The notes beneath the pieces were generated by a model. It saw only the letters and a list, made by a program, of their open reading frames with translations. It was not told the DNA's origin and did not search any database. Positions 10,101 to 16,099 of a DNA stretch of 64,000 nt are shown here, one piece after another. Position 1 is the stretch's first letter; every line of letters starts with the position of its first letter. A program made the position numbers and the translations under genes. Source of the DNA: Tritrichomonas musculus. Taxonomy: Eukaryota; Parabasalia; Tritrichomonadida; Tritrichomonadidae. The DNA lies in NCBI GenBank assembly GCA_039105265.1, contig JAPFFF010000010.1:2728001-2792000 (forward strand), read 5' to 3'.

Positions 10101-11134
10101 ACATAAATTATTATCCAAATGAGAGCAATGATTGGCGCTTTTTTATCGAAAGTGAAACAGGAGAATTAGATACCAAATTAAAACTAGCGGAAAAAATAAT
10201 TAAACAAGATGAAATAGTTTTGAAAACAGATAATCGAATCGATTTAGAGAAAACTTTTGAGAATGCTTTGGTTGAATTCATCAAAAATGATAGATACAAG
10301 AATATTTCTGATAATCCAAAAACATATATTGGTTATTTCTATTTTGTTAATGGAGAATTTGAACTCAGATTTAAATTTATTCCAAGGAATTATGATGACA
10401 AATATATGATTTTTCAATATGATTCTGCTGATGGTGAATTTTGCATTGTATTGCTATTGAACTTTTATTCAAACTCTGGAACATTCATCATTTTTTCAAA
10501 AGTTGGAGAATTTAAATATAGAATCGTGAAAGATTTAACCATTGAAACTGTTTATGATGAAAAATATAGAAATAATGTTTCAAAAGTTTATTGTACCTTT
10601 GATGGATTTGGAAATATTAGTTCGTCTGTTGATGATTATATGGAAGACATAAATGGTTATTCTGATATTAAATATTTCAAAGTTGTTAGATCAAATGAAA
10701 AATATCCTGTTGAAGATGTTCTTGGATTATTTATGGACTTCTTTGTTTCATTCAAGAATCATAAAGATGAAGAAAATGAATGGAAAATATTTTATTCTGG
10801 CTTTGTTGATTGTGATATTCAATGGATTGATGAATTAACAGGAATCAATTATGATTCACACAAAAATATTTTAACGATTAGTGTCGAGTTCGATTCTGAT
10901 GCATATGAATTGTTAATAATATTTAAAGAGAAGAGTGGTGAAAAACATTTTGTGAGAATTCTCCACGGATCAAAGATTGCTTTACTCGATGAAATATATG
11001 GATCAAAGAAAGTAAAAGTTGTTCAATATCAAGCTACAGATGATAAATATGACTTTAATGTAAGAATGAATTTAGATCAATATCTAGACAGACAGATTTA
11101 CATTAAGCAATTGAAATGGAATGTGTATCAATAA
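7157..11134 (+). CDS. Very large fibre/spike-like structural protein
   Basis: 1325 aa. A beta-rich N-terminal half (residues 1-500) is followed by a coiled coil at about 510-550 (LDKSVENLKTRMTLTEKI). Next comes a hydrophobic Gly/Ser-rich stretch at about 555-590 (VAGLIGFSAKGISFGIKS). Near residues 855-900 is YTKEEADAKYALKSEIP, closely resembling the YTKxEADxKYA units of phage tail-fibre proteins, then a beta-rich C-terminal domain of about 350 aa. I read it as an attachment or penetration spike. It is the last gene of the rightward structural set and converges with the leftward genes. Function is inferred from architecture. Confidence 0.6.
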   Translation: MLTKFKGDIQFKVDGKTYLGSQLLTSKSNEFETVEGFSDYHVTRDALTVEDEKLNIQMNDDDITKLLQIDDKTEVFKINLRKNVFLDSEGKYIYQLSIYVLNKNFVCPCVTAAEDKKVTITEETSTTPYIKVDKNLNLDLKSLYINGEISIIYQLPLTHLKSTLPSIKCDIIDSRNSLKLHESDNLYLYKPSVITEETLTDNIDVYTMKWTIPTDYSIPDGLKFEFKEHCFGNIWTYIYSNGRWTGNNIKGRINGKIINKRNEQESGKSQTKYQERDGALIMIKRTPINILVGTNQNEWETNIFEKLKRIWDIESKVLLKDGTIEKGDKYGLNFDVEVWLPKYLEGDVIYNCASVHAYINGYSTKKDSLNFSNWERVYLDFKIDSPKYNNRLSFIPENLYTGTADYDKNYMSLKGDLDTIEKLTYDYSSRHGIENQDLVLYLRKDLVDPIEEINWDKNTNPFEYIINQQYYEVSPNPNAATTLYTDYNITSSKIITADNITTMRSDLNLVSNTIDVVSVDVDNLDKSVENLKTRMTLTEKITEKLEADVDKIRLRQNIQMVAGLIGFSAKGISFGIKSISGVVSNMWKAWVESNAEMELADLSRSDGVSLSGVRNWCESGATTIPIFDEKEEEQILTVGGGKQLCYSFRDSMKKPLLKIVDKIEEMDNDYISRSELTRMDTIDIVIKVNEMDVPIILTAEEELKNGICVFKLFTSEGQKRVYIKIEQGTITDYKGVDTTTTIDSITIEGLPKSEEYRTKYLSWIDKSGKTITLTGENTDAKLIGCVIEKNTFIRLLVEKTPADIAFLSDIEALDEKINALAVNSHQNDVAMLSLEYPTTDEVNTALETIQQELAKKPNIEELYTKEEADAKYALKSEIPEIPDDYATIDDLDQYALKKDVSKYREKKDLIYKDAVDVPFENVRDSSGRWEAKIKMTRGTRLVGTITDAGVVKNFDFLFDYNENVPENSDIYYSIEIDGTTYNINYYPNESNDWRFFIESETGELDTKLKLAEKIIKQDEIVLKTDNRIDLEKTFENALVEFIKNDRYKNISDNPKTYIGYFYFVNGEFELRFKFIPRNYDDKYMIFQYDSADGEFCIVLLLNFYSNSGTFIIFSKVGEFKYRIVKDLTIETVYDEKYRNNVSKVYCTFDGFGNISSSVDDYMEDINGYSDIKYFKVVRSNEKYPVEDVLGLFMDFFVSFKNHKDEENEWKIFYSGFVDCDIQWIDELTGINYDSHKNILTISVEFDSDAYELLIIFKEKSGEKHFVRILHGSKIALLDEIYGSKKVKVVQYQATDDKYDFNVRMNLDQYLDRQIYIKQLKWNVYQ

Positions 11135-11144
11135 AAGTTCGATC

Positions 11145-11678
11145 TTATACAACAACATATTTCAAACAAATATGATAAACATTAACTAAATCATTAAATT
11201 CTTTGTTATAAACTTGTTTGAAATCTGTTACCATTTCACCATCTTCATTAATTATTTTTATTGCTTCAATTTTTCGAATAGGTGATGCTTTAGATGCACA
11301 ACATTTAATATCTTCATCAATATAAATTTCTACAGATGAACAATTTTTACCTAATATTGTTTTGATTATTTCTTGTAAACTTGCAATTGGTATAATAATA
11401 CAATTTTTAGATATTAAATTCGAAATTAAAGCTTTATCTTGATCTAATAATATTTTTGCATATGTTTCTAAAATTAAATATTTAACATCTTTTTCAATTT
11501 CATTATTTTTGATATCAGGTAATTCAATTTCACGAGTTATAACAATATCTTCTTTCCCATCATCTCTTTTATTAATTATTATATTATTTGTTAAGTTGTT
11601 TGTACTTTGACTAGCTGCTGAAGGCTCTAACGAAATATTAGCATTTACTCCTGCATTCGCTGCTCTTTTCTTAATCAT
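11145..11678 (-). CDS. Unknown Maverick protein, 177 aa
   Basis: ATG start at 11678, ending 10 bases from the convergent spike gene. The N terminus is basic and Asn/Ser-rich (about residues 1-45). A compact Ile/Leu-rich domain follows, with two Cys pairs (KNC, KCCASK). No family was recognised. It is the last gene of the long leftward series that starts near 15.8 kb, so it may belong to the virion set. Confidence 0.6.
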   Translation of the reverse strand: MIKKRAANAGVNANISLEPSAASQSTNNLTNNIIINKRDDGKEDIVITREIELPDIKNNEIEKDVKYLILETYAKILLDQDKALISNLISKNCIIIPIASLQEIIKTILGKNCSSVEIYIDEDIKCCASKASPIRKIEAIKIINEDGEMVTDFKQVYNKEFNDLVNVYHICLKYVVV

Positions 11679-11698
11679 TTTTGAGTTTCTGAAAAAAT

Positions 11699-11965
11699 TT
11701 ATGAAATTTGAAAATACTTTTTGATGACTAATGTGCGATCTAATGTTTGTTTCATCCTAAATATAATATCTTCAAGTTCATTAAAATCTGTTTCTATTTC
11801 TTTTTCTATAACACTTATATTTTTTGAAATATTCATACATTCACAAGATTCAGTAAAACTATCTGTATTCATAAATGTATCAAATAATTCACTTTTGATT
11901 TCACTAAATAAATGTCTTAATTCTTGTCTATCGTCCTTTAAAGCTTTTGGTAATGATAAAGTCAT
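11699..11965 (-). CDS. Small helical protein, 88 aa
   Basis: The frame opens with an ATG at 11995, but the ATG at 11965 (MTLSLPKALKDD) is preferred. It lies directly after a T-rich ATTTTTAAAAAA tract like those before other element genes, whereas the ten residues added by the upstream ATG are this tract translated. The product is acidic and probably all-helical, with ISVIEKEIETDFNELEDIIFRM as a coiled-coil-like segment. Family not recognised. It lies 20 bases upstream of the 177 aa gene on the same strand. Confidence 0.55.
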   Translation of the reverse strand: MTLSLPKALKDDRQELRHLFSEIKSELFDTFMNTDSFTESCECMNISKNISVIEKEIETDFNELEDIIFRMKQTLDRTLVIKKYFQIS

Positions 11966-11988
11966 TTTTTTAAAAATAAATAAAAAGA

Positions 11989-12099
11989 ATGGCATTTGGA
12001 AGTTTTAATAAAAAAATTAGTGCTAAACCAGCAGTCTTATTAAATCCAAGAAAAGATCCAAATATTTTCAATAAGCCAATATTTCAACCTTTATCTTGA
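11989..12099 (+). CDS. Candidate micro-gene, 36 aa
   Basis: ATG at 11989 directly follows an A-rich leader; stop TGA at 12099. The peptide begins MAFGSFNKKISAK and continues with a Pro/Lys/Asn-rich tail (VLLNPRKDPNIF). It fills the only gap between two leftward genes and its 3' end overlaps the end of the 78 aa gene by 16 bases on the other strand. The residue mix is protein-like rather than a low-complexity shadow. Small basic virion peptides are common in adeno-like and Maverick elements. No homologue is recognised. Confidence 0.35.
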   Translation: MAFGSFNKKISAKPAVLLNPRKDPNIFNKPIFQPLS

Positions 12100-12320
12100 T
12101 TTCTAAAATCATGAAATCGAATTGGTCCAATTGGATGAAGTGTTTTTTTGGGATAAATTTTTTGTATTTCTTTTCGAAGATTTCTATTTTCATTCTTTGG
12201 AAAATACATCAATGCCAATGAACCTTTTTCATCAAGAAGAAACGGTTTTCTAGAACCATCATCGTCAATAACCCAAATTATTTTCCACTTTGACTTGTGT
12301 ACATATCGTTGACCTTTCAT
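12084..12320 (-). CDS. Small basic protein, 78 aa
   Basis: ATG at 12320 lies directly after the TAA (12321-12323) that ends the downstream frame of the Lys-Pro-repeat gene, so the two are tightly packed (TAAATG). The product is basic with many aromatic residues (KSKWKIIWVIDDDGSRKPF) and no membrane segment. No family was recognised. Tight packing suggests coupled expression with the upstream gene. Confidence 0.55.
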   Translation of the reverse strand: MKGQRYVHKSKWKIIWVIDDDGSRKPFLLDEKGSLALMYFPKNENRNLRKEIQKIYPKKTLHPIGPIRFHDFRNQDKG

Positions 12321-12846
12321 TTATTTTTTTGGTCGACCAGATTGCCCTTTAACCGTTTTATCTAAATCTTTTAATTGTTTGATAGTTGCACCTTCAGGAA
12401 TTGGAATTCCTTTCCTTTCTAATTTCTTGACCATCTCATTATATATCTCATCTTTGGACCTCCATTTTCCTTTTTTTTTGGTTTTTGTTTTTGTTTTGGT
12501 TGATTTGAATTGGTTATTCTCAGATCATCTTCAATTGGAACATAATTATAATCAATTTCGACTATTGGTTCTTGTTTTGGTAATTCAGATGGTGGATTAT
12601 CAAAATAATTATCATAAAATTCAGATGGTGGATTATCGAAATAATTATCATAAAATTCAGGATTATCATCATATTGAGTTCTTAACGGTGACTCTTTTTG
12701 AACCGTTTTTGTTGGTTTTATTGAATCTTGAATAATATTTTGTTTGAATTTCTCACTATTTGGAAGAGTTGTAATAACTTGTTTTTGTTTTTGTTTTGGT
12801 TCTGGTTTTTGTATTGGAAGATTTACATGAACTACGGGAGGTAAAT
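12321..12846 (-). pseudogene. Out-of-frame C-terminal part of the Lys-Pro-repeat protein
   Basis: After the stop of the 494 aa frame, protein-like sequence continues in the next frame (repeats of the type DNYFDNPPSEF and a Gln/Lys/Pro-rich stretch). It then moves to a third frame that ends SGRPKK at the TAA at 12321. Both frame changes fall on runs of nine T on the plus strand (12861-12869 and 12471-12479). The open frame and its composition suggest a functional protein until recently, or a sequencing error in homopolymers, or slippage during expression. Confidence 0.55.
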
Positions 12847-14331
12847 TTATGGAACTAGAGTTTTTTTTTGCTCATTTAATCTTTTCACCATTGTTTGAGC
12901 ATATTGTGATCGATTAGATAATGAAGGTCTTTGAGTTTGAGTACCGACTGCATCATTTGTTTCTGTTATTGGTGGTTGCACAGGTTCGCTAACGCTCACT
13001 GGCGGTGGAGGTGGAGGAGGAATGGGTGTTCCTACTGCCACATTTGTTTCAGTTATTGGTTTTTGTTTTCTTTCTCTCTTTTTATATACTAGATTATTTG
13101 ATTCAATTAATTCAATAATTTCTTTTCTTTTTGTTGATGCATCAAATTCAATCCCATTTCTTCTTAACAATCTTCGAAGACTATCAATTTTAATTCCTTT
13201 ATATTTTTCTCTCAATTCTTGATTTCTTTGTTTTGCTTCAGATAGCGGTTTTTTCGGTTTTGGCTCACTATCTTTCGCCTTTTTCGGTTTTGGTTTTCTC
13301 TGTTTTTTCGGTTTTGGCTCACTATCTTTCGCCTTTTTCGGTTTTGTTTGTTTCTTCTCTTTCGCATCAACAAAATCTTTTGCTCTAGGAACATTCGCTC
13401 TTGTCTTCGTCTTTTTTGATTTTTTCCCAAATTTACCTTTTGCTATATCTTTCATTGTTTGGGCTAAATCCATTCTTGTTGCATCTGCTGGAATTGGATT
13501 GAGCTCAACATCTTCTAAGTCTATTGAATTGATTGCATTAAATAAAGTTCCATAAGATAAATATTGATATCGACCTTTTTGAATACAATCTGCTTCATGT
13601 AACCAGATATTTAATTTTTCGTCATCTGTATTGTTATCTACTTTATATCCTAATTTTTGTAATTTTTCTATTCTTTTAGCTTTTGGTATTTCACCATATT
13701 TTGCTATCATTTTATATATTTTATCTAATCTTTTCTTCTCTTTCGCATCAACATAATCTTTTACTCTAGGAACATTTGCTCTTGTTCTTTTTGGCTTTGG
13801 CTCATTTTCTTTCGCCTTTTTTGGCTTTGGCTCATTTTCTTTCGCCTTTTTTGGCTTTGGCTCCTTTTTTGGCTTTGGCTCATTTTCTTTCGACTTTTTT
13901 GGCTTTGGCTCATTTTCTTTCGCCTTTTTTGGCTTTGGCTCATTTTCTTTCGACTGTAACTGTGGTGGAATTCCTCCTTTGAGTACCCATTCCATCTTCT
14001 CTTGTTTTTTCTCTCCTGCTTTCTTTTTTCGTTTCCAAGCTAATGCTGCATTCAGGTCATCAGAATGAGCTTTTTTGACTTCTTGAGCTACAATTTTTGT
14101 TCCTTTTTTCCTTTTTGCCCATTCTCTTGGAGTAAAAACATATTCATGAACTCCTTTGATTACATGAACCAAATTATCAACTGTTTTGATTCTATAATAT
14201 CTATCATCAGTAAAAGAATAACTATCTCCTTTTCCAACATCTGTTCTCATTTTGGCATTTGATATTTGTTTCATTAATTTTTTCGCTTCTGATGTTGTAT
14301 TTGATCGTGTTGTATTCACTTTTTTTGACAT
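12847..14331 (-). CDS. Lys-Pro-repeat, SAP-like DNA-binding protein (frameshifted)
   Basis: 494 aa in the present frame, very basic. The N-terminal domain (1-120) contains YRIKTVDNLVHVIKGVHEYVF. A tandem decapeptide array of the type KENEPKPKKA follows (about 125-180), then a helical domain (about 190-280), a second EPKPKK array, and a SAP-like helix-turn-helix (about 370-410; KIDSLRRLLRRNGIEFDAS). A Pro-rich tail includes seven consecutive prolines. Probable role: binding or condensing element DNA in the particle. An ATTATTTTTGTAAG tract precedes the ATG. The frame stops just past a nine-T run; see the adjoining entry. Confidence 0.6.
   Translation of the reverse strand: MSKKVNTTRSNTTSEAKKLMKQISNAKMRTDVGKGDSYSFTDDRYYRIKTVDNLVHVIKGVHEYVFTPREWAKRKKGTKIVAQEVKKAHSDDLNAALAWKRKKKAGEKKQEKMEWVLKGGIPPQLQSKENEPKPKKAKENEPKPKKSKENEPKPKKEPKPKKAKENEPKPKKAKENEPKPKRTRANVPRVKDYVDAKEKKRLDKIYKMIAKYGEIPKAKRIEKLQKLGYKVDNNTDDEKLNIWLHEADCIQKGRYQYLSYGTLFNAINSIDLEDVELNPIPADATRMDLAQTMKDIAKGKFGKKSKKTKTRANVPRAKDFVDAKEKKQTKPKKAKDSEPKPKKQRKPKPKKAKDSEPKPKKPLSEAKQRNQELREKYKGIKIDSLRRLLRRNGIEFDASTKRKEIIELIESNNLVYKKRERKQKPITETNVAVGTPIPPPPPPPVSVSEPVQPPITETNDAVGTQTQRPSLSNRSQYAQTMVKRLNEQKKTLVP
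13785..13955. repeat. 30 bp coding tandem repeats (KENEPKPKKA unit)
   Basis: About six copies of a 30 bp unit, one of them shortened to 18 bp, encode Lys-Glu-Asn-Glu-Pro-Lys-Pro-Lys-Lys repeats in the leftward gene. A second diverged cluster lies at about 13,240-13,345. All copies stay in frame. Confidence 0.85.
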
Positions 14332-14371
14332 TTTTACTTACAAAAATAATATCGAATTTCAATTTTTAAAT

Positions 14372-14950
14372 TTAATTCTTTGTTCTTCTTTTATATCCTT
14401 TTTGTGGTCCTGGTTTCTTTCTAGGTGTTCCATCTTTTTTCAATTCTCCTTTCTTTTGTCCTTTATCTGATCTTGTTTTTCTTGGTAATCGAGGTCCATA
14501 ATGTCTTTCTCGTGGTTTTCTTGTTCCATTCGGTTTTTTCCTTGGTTGTCTTGGTTTATTTGATGTTTTTCTTTTATTTTTATATCCTGTTTCTGCCCAA
14601 CGTGCAAGAATTGCTTGTAATGTTTCTTTTGTATCATCAGGTGAAAAATGGATTCCTTCTTTTCTCGCAAAATCTTGTAAATCTTTTAAATTAACATGTG
14701 ACCAATCATAAGCAGGTAGATCTAAATATTTTCTTGGTGTCTTTGGAGCTGGAGCTGCTGTTGCTTCTACTACATCAGCTGCTGCTTGCATTGCTTCTCC
14801 TGCTTGATTTAATACCTTTGCTGTTGATTTTTTGATTTTGATATCAGATAATGTCTTCGCTGAGGTTGTTGTTGGTGGTGGTCCTGTTGCGAATTTTATA
14901 TTCCTTGCACGTCTAGCGTTTTTTCCTGGATTGTTTTTTTTCGATACCAT
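14372..14950 (-). CDS. Basic protein with SAP-like domain
   Basis: 192 aa, ATG at 14950. The N terminus is Lys/Ala-rich. A SAP-like motif lies at about residues 85-125 (VNLKDLQDFARKEGIHFS, then KETLQAILARW). The C-terminal 70 residues are almost all Lys, Arg, Pro and Gly. This fits a virion DNA-condensing or scaffold-attachment protein. It shares the SAP-plus-basic-tail plan with the 494 aa protein downstream on the same strand. Role inferred. Confidence 0.6.
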   Translation of the reverse strand: MVSKKNNPGKNARRARNIKFATGPPPTTTSAKTLSDIKIKKSTAKVLNQAGEAMQAAADVVEATAAPAPKTPRKYLDLPAYDWSHVNLKDLQDFARKEGIHFSPDDTKETLQAILARWAETGYKNKRKTSNKPRQPRKKPNGTRKPRERHYGPRLPRKTRSDKGQKKGELKKDGTPRKKPGPQKGYKRRTKN

Positions 14951-14997
14951 CTTTTATTTTTGATTTTTCATTAAATTATCAAAAAATAAAATTATTT

Positions 14998-15246
14998 TTA
15001 TCGTTCTTTTCTTCGATCCTTTTTATCTTTTTTGAGCTTGGTTTTGATATGGATTGTATTCCGAAATGATCTTGGTGATGGTTTATACAAATCCGTATAC
15101 CATGCTGGGAGTACAAGTTCTTTTATTGCTTTTGGAGGTCCTGTTGCTTTTGATGATCCTGATTTGACTGTAAAGATCATTACGGGGTTTGCTGGGGGTC
15201 GTGCTTTCTTTTTCGGTGTCGTCCTTCTTTGTTTTTTTACTGGCAT
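14998..15246 (-). CDS. Small very basic protein, 82 aa
   Basis: ATG at 15246. Lys/Arg-rich ends (MPVKKQRRTTPKKKARPP and KKDKKDRRKER) flank a short hydrophobic middle (AIKELVLPAWYTDLY). Histone- or protamine-like composition suggests a core DNA-binding peptide. It is the first of three basic proteins in a row in the leftward structural series. No family recognised. Confidence 0.55.
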   Translation of the reverse strand: MPVKKQRRTTPKKKARPPANPVMIFTVKSGSSKATGPPKAIKELVLPAWYTDLYKPSPRSFRNTIHIKTKLKKDKKDRRKER

Positions 15247-15284
15247 TTGATTCTTTCATTAAAATTAATTTTTCAAAAAACTAA

Positions 15285-15533
15285 TTACATCAAACCTATT
15301 TCCAGTTCTAACTTCTCTAATATAAATTGCTCTAACATATTAATGAAATGAGTATCAATTTGATTAGCAATTCTTAAATTTAAAACAATTCTTTGATCAA
15401 ATAGTCCAATTGATTTATTGAATATTTCATTCATCCAATAATTTTTCATTTCTTGTGAATTTGCAAATCTCCATTCCAATATTAAGAATAACGTATCATT
15501 AATTTCTTTGAGTTCATTCTTGATGTAATTCAT
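15285..15533 (-). CDS. Small helical protein, 82 aa
   Basis: ATG at 15533, overlapping the end of the upstream gene by 20 bases, which indicates coupled genes. Predicted mostly helical with leucine/isoleucine heptads (LKEINDTLFLILEW; MLEQFILEKLELEIGLM). No family recognised. Confidence 0.5.
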   Translation of the reverse strand: MNYIKNELKEINDTLFLILEWRFANSQEMKNYWMNEIFNKSIGLFDQRIVLNLRIANQIDTHFINMLEQFILEKLELEIGLM

Positions 15534-15840
15534 TTTCTATCTCATTAAAATCTTCTTCATTTTCATTTTCCTCTTCTCCATTTTCAGGATCTTCAAAAGT
15601 TTTATTTAAGTTATCAACACTCTTTGATTTTGTTATTTTTCTATTTCCTCCTTTCAAATGTGGTCTTGATGGCCTATCTTTTTTCATCCAATCTGACCAC
15701 CTTACTGAAAATTCATTACCTTCATATAAATAATGAATACGAATATCTCCTCTTTTGTAATCATCTAATAATATACAATTTTCTTTAGCCATTTCTTCTC
15801 TCACTTTTTGAGTATTCCAACGGATCCTAGTCTTTGTCAT
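15514..15840 (-). CDS. Unknown protein with acidic tail, 108 aa
   Basis: The first ATG is at 15840; the frame extends to 15855 only through TTG. The N-terminal 70 residues form a compact Trp-rich domain (IRIHYLYEGNEFSVRW, WMKKDRPSRP). The C terminus is Glu-rich (PENGEEENENEEDFNEIENE). Upstream is an A/T tract with no GGTTTTGACA box on this strand. Family not recognised. Confidence 0.5.
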   Translation of the reverse strand: MTKTRIRWNTQKVREEMAKENCILLDDYKRGDIRIHYLYEGNEFSVRWSDWMKKDRPSRPHLKGGNRKITKSKSVDNLNKTFEDPENGEEENENEEDFNEIENELHQE

Positions 15841-15883
15841 ATATTTTTGAGACAAAATAAAAAATTAAAAAAATTAAAAAACG

Positions 15884-15915
15884 GTTAGATCGGTTTTGAC
15901 GGACCATTTTTATTT
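15884..15915 (+). promoter_or_regulatory. Rightward promoter box for the 58 aa membrane protein
   Basis: CGGTTTTGAC at 15891-15900 is followed by GGACCATTTTTATTT and then ATG. The order and spacing are those seen before DNA polymerase B and the helicase. The box points right, which reveals a plus-strand gene. Confidence 0.6.
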
Positions 15916-16092
15916 ATGTCTGAACCATTGATTGATCTCTCAGGAACAGAAAGAATTGAACACCGTGATGATAATTCCTGTTGTCCTTGTGATTCTCCAC
16001 CTCCTAATTGGTGTTTATGGACTCTTGTTGTTCTCTTTATTTTGAACATTTGCTTTGGTCTTCTCGAATACTTTTTAAGTTTAGGTAAGTAA
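15916..16092 (+). CDS. Small membrane protein, 58 aa
   Basis: ATG at 15916, TAA at 16090-16092. The N terminus is polar (MSEPLIDLSGTERIEHRDD), followed by a CCPCDSPPPNWC cysteine/proline knot and one strong membrane segment (WTLVVLFILNICFGLL) near residues 35-51, then a short tail. The element's promoter box lies at a standard distance upstream. A 71 aa frame on the other strand covers the same bases but has low-complexity, charge-scrambled sequence and is taken as the shadow. Possible role: virus-like membrane or host-surface factor. Confidence 0.6.
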   Translation: MSEPLIDLSGTERIEHRDDNSCCPCDSPPPNWCLWTLVVLFILNICFGLLEYFLSLGK

Positions 16093-16099
16093 ACAATCA

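Noticed and set aside
13776-13982. Hydrophobic plus-strand frame over the Lys-Pro repeats
   Set aside because: It is the antisense of the KENEPKPKKA repeats; Phe/Leu/Ala periodicity comes only from the repeat.
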